A stretch of DNA of 64,000 bases from Cacajao melanocephalus (lineage: Eukaryota; Chordata; Mammalia; Primates; Pitheciidae), in NCBI GenBank assembly GCA_963573385.1, contig CAUYLG010022037.1, positions 1-64,000 of the forward strand. Reading direction: 5' to 3'. The translations under genes were made by a program, and so were the position numbers. How positions within the stretch are numbered: the stretch's first letter is position 1; the number at the start of each line of letters is the position of its first letter. Positions 26,836-38,905 of the stretch are shown piece after piece. The notes beneath the pieces are model-generated. The model was not told the origin of the DNA, did no database searches, and saw nothing but the letters and a program-made list of their open reading frames with translations.

Positions 26836-27892
26836 ACCTTAATAAATAAAAGTTCTTATGAACCATTAAAAAAAAATCTATGTGGCCATTCATCAGCCCT
26901 CCTTGCTTTGCTAGCAGTGAGTGTATCTCTGCGTGGACCAACCACAAGAGGCCCCTTCTCAGTGCAGCTGCTTAAAAAAAAAATTACCCAATAATAAAAC
27001 TTTAAATTACAGTAACATAGAAAACAGTGCTAATATTGAATAATACATAGATGAAGAAATGCACACCTTAAATGCATTCAGTGTTTGAATGTGAAAACAA
27101 TGACAGTTTCCAAATAACAAATATATAAAACTAATTGATAAAAAAATCACTCATCATAAATCATATATAAATAATATAAAATTATAATTTATATAATAAT
27201 TTAATTTATAGATAATTATGATTTATTATGATGGGGGATTATAAAATACCTTTATTAAAGGTTTTTCATTTATAATGTCTTTCAGTGATAAAAAATTAGA
27301 ATCAGTGTCTATGTCATTTAGAGAGTGAGTGGTCTATAAACAGATTATAATAAACATTGAGAGAATTTTAATTTTATTGATATGAGAGAGTTTTGTAGCA
27401 GATATTTCAGTGAAAGTACAGGTATTTAAATATTTCATAGTATTATACTATTATGTATTTAATCAAATAGTATGAAATAGTATGTATATATACTGTATAC
27501 ATATGGAATACCTGTATGTTACAAGCTGATATGGTAAGAATACTTGCATTTGGAAACTGGGTTTAAAGGCACTATTTCCTGTATATATATATATTTCTGT
27601 ATTCTTCTAATTGTTTAATTTTTTTGATAATTAGAAAATTACCTACACAAGGAATTATTGATACTTTTACATTTATTCAGATTGCTCTTTCCTATATTCA
27701 TATTATTAGAGATTTGTCTGTCACTTTCTGTCTCTTTTTCTATTTTATATTTCTACTATAATCATGATTAATGGTTACACACACAATTATTTTGCTCAAT
27801 TTGGCATTCTTGTTTTAGAAGAAAGATTCTGAAATGGAAAAACTGGGCCAAAGAAAAATATTTTGGGATTCTTTATAATAAATGAGAAATTA
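26836..27892. other. AT-rich intron with palindromic stretch
   Basis: Contains the AT-rich inverted repeat at 27152-27233 and (TA)-rich patches near 27480-27505 and 27583-27595. No gene or known element. Confidence 0.55.
27152..27233. repeat. Imperfect AT-rich inverted repeat
   Basis: The left arm begins catcataaatcat at 27152 and the right arm ends atgatttattatgatg at 27233. The centre is almost pure A/T (ataatataaaattataattt). The whole could extrude as a cruciform. Confidence 0.8.
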
Positions 27893-28190
27893 CTTTTTTG
27901 CTTTTGAGACAGAGTTTTGCTCTTGGCATCCAGGCTAGAGTGCAAAGGCATGATCTTGGCCCACTATAACCTCTGCCTTCCGAGATTCAATCGATTCTCC
28001 TGCCTCAGCATCCAGAGTAACGAGGATTACAGGCGCCCGCCACCCCACACGGCTAGTTTTTGTATTTTTAATAGAGAAGGAGTTATACCACATTGGCCAG
28101 GCTAGTCTTAAACTCCTGACCTCAGGTGATCTGCCTGCCTCTGCCTCTCAAAGTGCTGGGGTTACAGGTGTGAGCCACCACACCTGGCTA
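27893..28190 (-). mobile_element. Old Alu (antisense)
   Basis: A diverged antisense Alu with a short T run. Near-identical 'agaaattactttttt' and 'agaaataacttttt' flank it as a target duplication. Confidence 0.93.
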
Positions 28191-28659
28191 AGAAATAACT
28201 TTTTGAAAATACATTAGTAGTATATATTTGAATTACATTACTACAAAGAGGACAACAAAGCACTCATGTATGCTACCCTTCTAATTTCAAAGGGGAGAAA
28301 AGCCAACATCGTAAATATTTTCAGTGCATTTTATTTACCAAAGAGAACACAGAGTAAGGAAACAGAATACTTGTACTGAGTTCCACCATTGAGCAAAACA
28401 CGTGATCTATGCAGTTTGGTTCTCCACAAACGTTTGACTCAAAAATATCACAGGTCACTTCCAAATTAAACTTTTATGGTCTTAAATAAAACATATTCTA
28501 CTTTTTTCCCTCCCTGCTTTCTCCCACTGGCAGCAGACATATTTTGTTTGGCCAACATAATATTTTTCTTTTAATTAAGCAAAGAAGCATTTAGATCATG
28601 ATCAGACATTTTTTCACATAAAAATTTACATCTAACTTCTGAGAAATCCAAAGATTTGG
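28191..28659. other. Unassigned intron
   Basis: Nothing recognised. Confidence 0.5.
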
Positions 28660-29300
28660 CACCAGTGGCCCCATTTTTCAGAAAAGGAGCATAAACTAGG
28701 ACTCTTATCACTGAGTCACATAAGAGAGTTCCTTGAACACAAGCACCAGTGATACCTGAACAGTCAATCTAACCGAGATGACTACTCAGTGACAAATGGA
28801 CAGGGAGAATGCATGGGGTGGAGCTGGTGGACAAAGACAGGATTCATGTATGTTGCTGACAAGATAGAGTCCATGGTGTGAGCTGTCATCACTCTTCTCC
28901 GAATGGTGCTCAATTTAAAACTGATGAATTGTATATTCCTGGAATTTTCCATTTATGTCACAATGCTTACATCATTCATCTCACTTCGTCTCATTATGTA
29001 GGCATTTTGTCACCTCACAACATCACAAGAAGGGTCAGTACAGTACAGTAAGATATTTGAGAGAGAGAGAGAGCACATTCATATAACTTTTATTACAGTA
29101 TATTGTTACAATTGTTCTATTCCCTTTTTAGTTATTGTTGCTAATCTCTAATTGTGCCTACCTAATAAATTAAATTTAATCATAGGTATGTATACATAGG
29201 AACAAAAAATGGTTTATATAGGATTCAGTGCTATCCACAGTTTCAGGCACCCACTGGTGATCTTGGGATGAACCCCCCAGGGATAAGAGGGGACTGTTGT
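28660..29300. mobile_element. Tigger3/4-like DNA transposon fragment
   Basis: 'ccttgaacacaagcaccagtgatacc', 'caatttaaaactgatgaatt' and 'cctggaattttccattta' occur in the order of a Tigger-type element. The right end 'caggcacccactggtgatct' to 'gataagaggggactgttg' is the reverse of a CAGTAGTCCCC-type terminal repeat. The left terminus is missing, and no transposase frame survives. Confidence 0.75.
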
Positions 29301-29877
29301 AATTGCATTTTAATTGCATTCAAATTCTTACTTTCCTTTGGTAGGTAAATGTCTCATGTATTATTTGCCCTCCCTCCTTTGCATGTCCAGCAAGTGTTTG
29401 TTTGCATTGTTGATCTGTTCCTCTCAACTGGTTTCCATTTCAGGAACCCAGTAAAAAGAGGACAGACACATTAAACTTCACTTTGCCCTGATGTGTTATA
29501 ATCAAATGACCAAACCTTTTGATGAGACTTGCTGTTTAGCCTTTAACTTCAGTGCTGTTTTTTGTAAACTTACACTGAGTCCCAGAACTTCTGGATATTG
29601 CATTGCCATTTTGGATCTAGGTGATTTTTCCCTATGCATGTGTTTTTTTCTCTATTAGTCAACATACTTTTCATTGCTATGATATGAGAATGTTTTTGAA
29701 GGCTTATTTTATATGCTCCATTTTTGGTGGGCATTATCCATTGTTAGAAATTCATCAAAATTGTAATTTTATTGATAAGTTTTTTTCTTTCTCATTCTAA
29801 ATAGGAAACTTGGTGTCTATTTGTAATCAAATGAGGCTGAAAGACTGAATAAAATGAGAAGCATAAAGTAAGCCTTT
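29301..29877. other. Unassigned intron
   Basis: Nothing recognised. A splice-acceptor-like tract near 29440 has no open exon attached. Confidence 0.5.
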
Positions 29878-30227
29878 TGTATTACTCAATTCACACACTG
29901 CTAATACAGACATACCTGAAACTGGGTAATATTATTGACTTACAGTTCAGCATACCTGGGGAGGCCTCAGGAAACTTACACTCATGGCAAAAGAAGAAGC
30001 AAACACATACTTCGTCACATGGCGTTTGGCAACAGAGCATGTGCAGCAGAACTGCCTTTTATAAAACCATCAGTTCTTGTGAGACTTATTCACTGTCATG
30101 AGAATACCACAGGAAAACTCATCCCCATTATTCAGTTACCTCCCACTGGTTCCCTCCCACAACACATGGGGATTATGAGAGCTACCATTCAAGATGAGAT
30201 GGGTAAGGACACAGCCAAATTATATCA
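29878..30227 (-). mobile_element. THE1 LTR, left copy (provirus 3' LTR)
   Basis: Begins tgtattactcaattcaca and ends acagccaaattatatca, antisense THE1. It is 350 bp. In proviral orientation this is the downstream LTR. Confidence 0.92.
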
Positions 30228-31720
30228 TTCTGCCCCTGGCACCTCCCAAATCTCATATCCTCATATTTCAAAATCAAGCATGCCTTCCCAACAGTCGCCC
30301 AAAGTTTTAACTCATTTCAGCATTAACTCAGAAGTCCACAGTCCAAATTCCCTTAAATCTAAGAGCCTGTAAAATAAAAAGCAAGTTAGTTACTTCTTAG
30401 ATATAATGGGGGTACATGTATTGGCTAAATACACCTGTTCCAAATGGGAGAAATTGACCAAGACAAAGGGGGTACAGGCCCCATGAAAACCCAAAATCCA
30501 GTGGGGCAGTCAAATCTTAAAACTCCAAAATGATCTCCTTTGACTCCAAGACTCCCATACAGGTCACATTGATGCAAGAGGTGAGTTCCTATGGTCTTGA
30601 GCAGCTCCGCCACTGTGGCTTTGCAGGGCACAACCTCCCTCCCAGTTGCTTTCATGGGCTGGTGTTAAGTGTCTGTTTTCTAGGCACACAGTGTAACTTG
30701 TTGGTGGATCTACCATTCTAGGGGCTGGAGGATGGTGACCCTCTTCTCACAGCTCCATTAGACAGTGCCCCAGTGGGCACTCTGTGTGAGGGTTCCCACT
30801 CCACATTTCCCTTCTGCACTGTCCTGGTGGAGGTTCTCCATAAGGGCTCTGTCCCTGCAGCAAACCTCTGCCTGGACATCCAGGTGTTTCCATACATCCT
30901 CTTAAATCTAGGTGGAGGTTCCCTAACCTCAATTCTTGACTTCTGTGCATGGGTGGGCCCAGTACAATATGTAAGCTGCCAAGACTTGGGGCTTGCACCC
31001 TCTGAAGCAACAACCTGAGCTGTATATTGGCCCCTTTCAGCCATGGCTGGAATGCAAGGCACCAAGTACTGAGACTGCACAAAGTAGCAAAGCCCTGGAC
31101 CCAGCCCATGAAACCATTTTTTTCCTCTTATGCCTCTGGGCCTATGATGGGAGGGGATGCTTGGAGACCTCTGAAATGCCCTGAAGACTTTTTCCCCATT
31201 GTCTCGGCAATTAAAATTTGGTACCTCATTACTTATGCAAATTTCTGCAGCCAGCTTGAATTTCTCCAGAAAATAGGTTTTTCTTTTTTATTGTCAGTCT
31301 GTAAATTTTATGAATATTCATGCTCTGCTTCCTCTTGAATGCTTTGCCACTTAGACCTTTCTTCTCCTAGATACCCTAAATCATCTCTCTAAAACTCAAA
31401 GTTCCACAGATCTCTAGGGCAGGGGCAAAATGCTACCAGTCTGTTTGTGTAGAGAGTGACCTTTAACTCCATTTTCCAACAGGTTACTCATCTCCATCTG
31501 AGACCACCTCAGCCTGGACTTTATTGCCCATATCACTAATAGATTTTTGGTCAAAGCCATTCAATAAATCTTTAGGAAGTTCCAAACTTTCCCACATTTT
31601 TCTTTCTTCTTCTGAGCCCTCCAAACGTTTCAACCTCTGCCTGTTGCCCAGTTCACAAAGTTGCTTTGACATTTTCAGGTATCCTTATAGCAACACCCCA
31701 CTCTGCCAGTAACAATTTAC
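30228..31720 (-). mobile_element. THE1 internal region
   Basis: About 1493 bp between two THE1 LTRs. It reads 'ctgcccctggcacctcccaaatctcatatcctca' next to the left LTR and 'ctctgccagtaacaatttac' next to the right one, the usual THE1-int ends in antisense. It contains two overlapping 120-codon minus-strand frames (30718-31109), leftovers of a gag-like region that is noncoding in MaLRs. No protease, polymerase or envelope region is present, as is normal for this family. Confidence 0.9.
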
Positions 31721-32084
31721 TGTATCAGTCCATTTTCATGCTGTTATGAAGAAATACCCGAGACTGGGTAATTTACAAAGGAAAGGAGGTTTAATGGACT
31801 CACAGTTCCACATGGCTGGGGAGACCTCACATCATGGTGGAAGGGAAAGGAGGAGCAAAGGCACATCTTACGTGGCAGCAGACAACAGAGCATGTGCAGA
31901 GGAACTGCTCTTTTATAACACCATCAGTTCTCCTGAGACTTGTTCACTATCATGAAGACAGCATAGGAAAAACCCACTCCCATGACTCAATTACCTCCCA
32001 CAGGGTCCCTCCTATGTTGGGTGGGGATTATGGGAGCTACAATTCAAGATGAGATTTGGGTGGGGCCACAGTCAAACCATATCA
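31721..32084 (-). mobile_element. THE1 LTR, right copy (provirus 5' LTR)
   Basis: Begins tgtatcagtccattttcatg and ends cacagtcaaaccatatca. It is 364 bp, paired with the left LTR. The flanks ccttt (29873-29877) and cctat (32085-32089) are a 5-bp target duplication with one mismatch. Confidence 0.92.
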
Positions 32085-33779
32085 CCTATAAAAAAAGATC
32101 ATTCAACATATTAATAAAATGCCCCTATATTTTTCTCAATAAATGTAGAAAGAATATTGGGGTATCTCATATCATTGAAGTCACATGTATCTATATATGT
32201 ATCTATTAAGCCTTCTTATTAAATTGAGGCTTAAAATCATGCAACAATTGTAAATTTTAAGAGCCTGGAAATGGCTTGGTTTTCTTTTTGTTGTTGTTGT
32301 TGAACAATTAACCATGCATCTTCTTTTAAGAGAAAAACCATTAAATACTTTTTTATAACTTTCTACTTTGCTTTTTGTTTTAATTTTACTCTCCAGTGGG
32401 CCACATCCTACAATCAGTGCTAGGAGGGGAAGAGGAATAAGGATTAAAAAGAAAGGATTAGAGGCAGTTGTATGAAGAAAGAGAGGATGAGTGATGTGTT
32501 TCCCTTGAATATTTTATTTTCTTAATTGAATAAAATGCTTAGGGCCCATGGATACTAAATCATTTTTTGCATGTATAAAGCTCATCAATGAACCTGTTTA
32601 TTTATTCCTAAGACTATTTACCCTGCTATGTGGAGTGATAACCAAAAATGTCTATTTCATTATCCTTCTGTATGAACCTCAGCATAAAGGAAAATATATA
32701 TAAGACACTGTTCTCAATAAGATCTCTTTAGAAGCCAGGAAAAATAGAGGACTTAGTTTTTTCAAGTAGGGAAGAATGAACTAAATTAATAAAGAAAGTT
32801 TTTCGAGTATACAAAATCATCAGTATTTCACTTATAATAAATAATATATATTTACCCTTATTTTTTTCTCTCTTTCTTAATCTCTGTCTCTGTCTGTTTC
32901 TCTCTCTCTTCTCTTTTTGTAGCAGCCTCCACGACATACTTTATATACTCAAAAGGAAATTTTCTTTTTATTTGTCCTGACAAAAGCTAATGTAATTATC
33001 TCAGTGGGCTGAGAGGTTTTCCCAACATATGTGTTATGACAGTCTGCTGTCAGGCTTATGATCACAACAATTAGTCTAATAATTTAAAAACCAAAACAAA
33101 AATGGACAAATTTTTATCTTATATCCTATTGTTCTCATATCTTTATATCTCTTGCATATACATTCTTAGATAGCAAATTTCTAGTGAGGATATTTCAACC
33201 TCCAGATTTTACATTTTGATGTCTTAAAAATATTTGTAACGCATACCTTGATGGGTGGATGTATATACATATCTTGACTTTTTATGAAGAGCTCTTTACC
33301 TCCTCAACGTTTAAATTCACTTTTGCTATCTAGTTAAACAGAGTTAATAATGTATTCCGGCTTACTCAAATTCATATCACTGCTAACGCTGAAAAAAAAA
33401 TTCCTAATTTATTAGCATCAGTTTTTAGCTAAAAATAAATTACTTTAAAATGACCTTTTTCTTCCTTCTTTACAACTCTTAGCAAAAAGAATGTCATGAG
33501 GTAATTTCTACTAGAATTTATCTTACCATTTTGATTAAAATCTGTGTGTTGCATTTGACATGAGTAAACTATTTAAAATACAGATTCGATTTATAAGAAA
33601 AAGACTGCTGAAGTGAAGGCTTTAGAATTCTTTTGAATTTTACCTTTATTACATTAATTGAATTTTGTGAGGAGCTCCATTCTGAAATATCATTCTACTC
33701 AAATTGGAAAACAGGTATCACAAAATTGGCCTTAAAAGTAGGAAGGACTTGAGGATATGACTTAAGTAGTATACAGGTC
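32085..33779. other. Unassigned AT-rich intron
   Basis: A (gtt)n stretch at 32288-32302 and a pyrimidine tract at 32867-32920 are the only notable items. Confidence 0.55.
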
Positions 33780-34180
33780 ATATCAGTCCAGGAAAGCTTA
33801 GTTATAACTAGATAATTTGTTCATGTTGCTTTGTTCATTTCACAAATATTAGCATTACATATGTGGACATGTGTAATGTGGACAAAGCCCTTCCCGCATG
33901 TAGCAATGCATGTTCTAATTGGGGAGTCATAAAATAAAAATATTTTAAAAAATCATTGCAGGTTGTGATAAGTGCTATGAAGGAAATAAATATGCTACTG
34001 TGATTGAGAATGGAGGGAAAGAATTTACTTCATATAGGCAGAAGCGGCATGTCTAACAAAGTAATATTTTAGAGAGACTGAAATAGAATAGTGGGGAGGA
34101 CCCAAATGTAGAAAAGTCTTCTCTACAGAAGAAACAGAGAGTGCAAAAGTCCTCAGATTGGGGAAAATTAATTTTGAGTA
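33780..34180 (-). repeat. Possible L2-type fragment (antisense)
   Basis: 'tgtggacaaagcccttcccgcatgtagcaatgcatgttctaattgggg' and 'gttgtgataagtgctatgaagg' resemble the old LINE segment common beyond antisense L2 ends. Tentative. Confidence 0.45.
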
Positions 34181-34345
34181 TTAAAACTCAATACATTGTT
34201 GTTATGTAGAGAAGAAGATACTATATGAAGGATGGCAGGAGTGAAGGAATGTTAATCTAGTTTCCTTAGTGAAAAAAAAATTCTCTAAAATTCCACTATT
34301 TTATCTAATTATTGCCAGAGATCTTTATGCTTGGAAATAATCTGT

Positions 34346-34622
34346 AGACAGGGCATGGTGGCTCATACCTGTAATTCCAGAACTTTGGGAGGCCTAGGTG
34401 GGTGAATCCCTGGAGGTCAAGTGTTTGAGACCACCCTAGCCAACATAGTGAAACCCTATCTCTACTAAAAATACAGAAATTAGCTCGGTGTGGTGGCACA
34501 TGCCTGTAATCCCAGCTACTCAGGAGCCTGAGGCAGGTTAATCATTTGAACCTAGTGGTAGAGGATGCAGTGAGCAATGATTATAGCCACTGCACTTCCA
34601 GTCAGTCTAAAAAACTAAAAAA
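34346..34622 (+). mobile_element. Old Alu (sense)
   Basis: A diverged AluJ/S-like copy with 'agaccaccctagccaacata' and a degraded right arm (agcaatgattatagccactg). The A tail has decayed to aaaaactaaaaaagaaaa. Confidence 0.9.
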
Positions 34623-36379
34623 GAAAATAGTCTGTAGAGTTACAAACACAATTTAAAAAAACCTTTTTTTGAAGTTTGTAAGCTTGGCTACACACAATCA
34701 TAATTACTAGATCTTCACAACACTCAATAAAAGTATACTTTCAGTGAAGGAATATAGGAAATGTGACAATCACTTCATTTAGCATGAGTAGAAATATAAT
34801 GGTGACTCCTCCATCATACTTCAAATATGTAAGTTAATTATATATTTTGGGTACTTTCAAAATGTTTTAAAAGGAAACATTTGAAAAATATGTTATCAGG
34901 TGTGGCATAATCTGATAATCATAATATCTTCATGAAATATTAAAAAAAATTCTACCATAATTCCACAAAAAACTATTTAAAAGCAATAAATGTCATATAA
35001 ACCTTGAAAACAGAGCAGTAAACTTCATAAACTCACAAAGTTTTTTTTTTCATTTATAGAACTGCTTTTGAATTCATACTTAAAGAGCTGATATAGTATT
35101 GCTTACATTTATTCTTTCACAAAATAAGGATTATCATACTTTGTCACAGGTACTATTATATTTTTATGTGGAGCTGCTTTTGATATTTTTGTAGTTATTA
35201 GAGGGCACATGTAATATTATCAGTCGCTGGAGATTAATTCTGTGTGTTCATCCAAATGTTACAAAAATAAATTAAGTATATTTTTTTACCAACTTAATAT
35301 TTAAAATAAACACAATAATTACTTCCATTTTCTCCAAATATGTCATGGTAATTTTAGATTAAAAGCATGTAGTATATATTTGCTGAATTTAATCTAATAT
35401 TTATAATAGACATTTGCAAATAAAAGAATACAAGTACTATGTAACAATGATAGTATCCAAGTAAATAGAATGAATTTTTTTTTTTTATCATGGGTGTAGA
35501 AAAGCAGAACTAAATTATATTAAAAGTAAGTTGGAGAAAATACAGTTGGGATAGTTTCAAATCTCTTTGCTATGGTAGCAGGATTTTAGGATAGTTCTTT
35601 TTTTAATTTTTTAATTTATAAATATATGTATATTTTTAGTTAAGAGAGAGAAGTGAAACATTTCACTGAACTGCATAAATATTTGCTACTGTTGCTTTAA
35701 AACATTTCAGGCCACCTATTCATTCTCTAATTTATGTGTATATCCCGTTGTAGGGACTAAGTCAATTCAATACATAAATGTTTAAAAAATCTATAGAAAT
35801 AGTTTTGTAAATTTATACTAAAATTTTAGTATGATTTCAATAAATGCTTCCAAAATGCTTCATTTAATCTGGTTCCTAAATCTGAATACAATGTGTGCCA
35901 GTCACCAAATAATTTGTGCAAATCAAAATTGTCTTATTTTGAATTCTAGCTTTTTAATAAAAATATGATTTTGTTTCATATGTTTTTAAAAAGATTATAA
36001 AATGCATTTCTGTTTTGTGCTAATTGTTCTTTGTTTTAAATATGCAAAGAACATCTAGAAGAGGAGAATTTAAATGAAAATTTTCAGACAGTTTTACTTC
36101 TCTATTGTTAGAGAAAATTGTTTTGATTAATAATGATACTCGAGAAATTTCTTTGGCTCTTTCATTAATAATTATAATAATGAGTGCATGAATTTGAATT
36201 GTTTCACTTCTTATTCTGATTAAGTTTATTTCATGTACTTTAACTATATGCTCTATCTATAGCTGTCAATCACTGTAGTAAAAATACTATTTGTTATCTC
36301 CAAGAAAACATTAGCAAATTCTCCTTCTGATTGATTAAAAAGTACCATTATCTCATTTTCCTCTAAGAAATGTAAAAGT
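34623..36379. other. Very AT-rich unassigned intron
   Basis: Around 1.75 kb with low GC, T- and A-runs (for example 35041-35050, 35478-35486) and no recognisable element. Confidence 0.55.
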
Positions 36380-36449
36380 ACTGCTTGTGTTAGCTATCTG
36401 TTACCATGTTTCAAATTACCTGAAAAATTATCAGCTTAAAACAATAAAC
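36380..36449 (+). mobile_element. MLT1-like LTR, 5' part (split)
   Basis: 'tgtgttagctatctgttacc' followed by 'gtttcaaattacctgaaaaa' and 'cagcttaaaacaataaac' is the start of an MLT1-type LTR. It is interrupted by the L1 at 36450 and resumes at 37352. Confidence 0.7.
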
Positions 36450-37351
36450 AACTCAATAATAAAAGATAAATGAACCAATTTTTAAAACGGGCAAAAGATT
36501 TGAATAGTCATATGCCCAAAGAAAATATAAGAGTGACTAATAGCCACAGAAAGATTCTCAACATTGTTAGCATTAAAGAAATAGAAGTGAAAATCACAAG
36601 GAGATACCACTTCACACTCACTAGGATGGCAAATTTCAAAAGGCAGATAATAACAAGTTTTGGCAAGGATGTGGAAAAGTTGGAACTATCATACACTGCT
36701 GGTGGGAATGTAAACTGGTGCAGCCTCTTTGGAAGACAATCTGGCAGTTCCTCAAAAAGTTAAACATAGAGTTACCATACGATCCAGCAATTCCATTCCT
36801 GGGCATATACCCAAGAGAAATGAAAGCATATGTCCACACAAAAACTTATAAATGAATATTCATAGCAGCATTATTCACAATAGCCAAAAGTGGAAACAAC
36901 TCCAACACCTATCAACTGATGGGTGGATAAACAAAATATGTTCTTCATGTGGTAAATTATTACATAGTAATAAAAATAAGTGAATTGGTAATACATGCTA
37001 CAACATGGGTGAAACTTAAAAATATTATTAAGTGAGATGAGATAGTCACAAAGTCCACATATTGTATTGTTCCATTTGTATGTAATGTACAATGTAGGCA
37101 AATGTATACAGAAAGAGGAAGATCAGTGGTTGCCTAGGCCTGAAGGGTAGGAAGTACCAGGTGGGAGGCAAGAGAGTAGGGAGTGGCTGCTGGGAAGTAG
37201 ATTTAGTTTTAGGATAATGAAAATGATCTAAAATTAGATTTTGGTGATAATTGTACAATTCTGTAAATACATTTGGAAACATTGAATAGGATACTTTAAA
37301 CTGGCAAACTTTATAATATATAATTATATCTCAATAAAGGTATTAAAATAA
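36450..37351 (+). mobile_element. L1 (L1MA/MB-like) 3' fragment nested in LTR
   Basis: A 5'-truncated L1 with a well-preserved ORF2 end ('ggagataccacttcacactc', 'tgctggtgggaatgtaaactgg', 'gatccagcaattccattcct') and an L1MA/MB-type 3' end (cagtggttgcctaggcctga to tatctcaataaaggtatta). The target duplication aaaacaataa[a/g]caa flanks it (36437-36450, 37352-37365). Confidence 0.9.
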
Positions 37352-37805
37352 AAAACAATAAGCAATTATTATTTTACTTTTTTTGTGTGAGTATGGACTA
37401 GGGAACTTGGGAGCAGCTTAGCTACTTGGTTCTATAATAGCTCAAGATTTCTCATATGTTGCAGTCAAGATGTGACCAGGAACTGCAGCCACTCGAAGGC
37501 TTTATGTGGCTGGAGGTGTTATTTCCAATATGGCTTACTCACATGGCTGTTAGCAGGGGGCCTCAGTTCCTTGCCATGTGAGTCTCTTCTCTCCAGAGGA
37601 CTGCTTGAGTATCCTCATGACATGATAGATGGCTTTCCCCAGAGCAGGTAATACAAAAGAGAGAGGCAAGAGCCACAATGTCTTTTGTGACCAGCCTCAG
37701 ATGCCACATACAGTCACTTCTACATATCTTAATTGCTACACTGGTCAACCTTATTCACTGTGGGAAGACACTGCATGAGTCTATACATTTTAGGAGGTAA
37801 GAATC
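37352..37805 (+). mobile_element. MLT1-like LTR, remaining part (split)
   Basis: Continues the LTR opened at 36380: 'actcgaaggctttatgtggc', 'cttactcacatggctgttag', 'gcctcagttccttgccatgt' and 'agccacaatgtcttttgtga' in family order. Subfamily uncertain. Confidence 0.7.
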
Positions 37806-37842
37806 ATTGAGGTACACCTTTAACTGTACAATTTTTTCAATT

Positions 37843-38057
37843 TTTATTTTTATATTTTTTGAGATAGGGCCTCACTCTGTTGTCCAGACTAGAGTACAGT
37901 GGTGTGATCATAGTTCATTATAACCTTGAACTCCTGGGCTTAAGTGATCCTCCTGCCTCAGCCCAGAATAGTCTCAAACTTCTAGCCTCAAGCAATCCTC
38001 CTGTCTCAGCCTTCCAAAGCACTGAGATTATAGGCATGAACTACTACTTGCAGCTAC
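37843..38057 (-). mobile_element. Old Alu (AluJ-like, antisense, shortened)
   Basis: 'agatagggcctcactctgtt' and 'cttgaactcctgggcttaag' mark an AluJ type. The centre is deleted so that the two 'cctgcctcagcc' / 'cctgtctcagcc' arms sit closer than normal. Confidence 0.88.
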
Positions 38058-38639
38058 TAACTATATTTTTTAACTTCAAGTCAAAACACATTGTATAATA
38101 AATCAATATTTGAAATAGGGATTCTGCTATATTACTAATAACTTTTTAAGCCAGACTTCTCAAATTAACTCACTCTTTAAGAAATCCATTAGAACATTAT
38201 CATATTTGCTATGCCTGTCATAAATGGATCTCATGCTATTGTTCCCACATTCCTAAGAAATTTCATAAAGATTTTTTTTATGGTAACTGAGATGTGCAGA
38301 GAGTTGTTAACTACTAAGGATTTGTTTAATTGGATAAGATAACAAGGTTACTTAAAATAGTGGTTTCTAAATTTCAGTGCTCTAACAAAAGCAATTATTT
38401 AGCAGGATTTTATTTACATATTTCCCCCTATGGTTTACATACTGAAAAGCTGCTGACATTTGTATTTTTACTAATTATATTTTTTAATGGTACTTGAATT
38501 TAGTTTAGGGTAACTAAATATTAATACATAGAATTACAGGCAACTGTGGTAAAGACAATGCATGTTGTTAAGTCTTCCTCTTGCTCTTATACCAAATGAA
38601 CAAAATACGAATACCTTACATTTATATGCTGAACTGAAT
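38058..38639. other. Unassigned AT-rich intron
   Basis: Nothing recognised. Confidence 0.5.
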
Positions 38640-38905
38640 TACAGAACCTCTCTTTTCTTCTCCCACTATTTTCTGTACATCCTTCAGGATTTATCGCATC
38701 ACTTCCTCCTTTATCACTAAAGTTTAGTTCATCTCTATGCTTCCACAGAAAGCCATGCTATCACTCGATCATTTCTGAATTTTACTGAATGACCTGGCTT
38801 AACATCTAGACTGAAGCTCTTTGCAGGCTTGTGTCCTTTCTCTCTGGATCTCCAAACCTAGCTTAATGTATTGCAGATTATAGACCCTCGGTAAATGTGG
38901 GTTGT
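38640..38905 (+). repeat. L2 (sense)
   Basis: 'cttcctcctttatcactaaa', 'tagactgaagctctttgcagg' and 'ctccaaacctagcttaatgt' followed by 'ccctcggtaaatgtgggttg' follow the L2 3' region. Diverged. Confidence 0.6.

Noticed and set aside
29400..29470. Acceptor-like tract ttccatttcag followed by gaacccagt
   Set aside because: It is on the strand opposite to DMD, with no open exon or donor that fits.
29935..30372. 145-codon plus-strand frame
   Set aside because: It lies across a THE1 LTR and internal region in the antisense direction and is an artefact of repeat sequence.
30718..31109. Two overlapping 120-codon minus-strand frames
   Set aside because: Both are inside the THE1 internal region. They are remnants of the element, not host genes.
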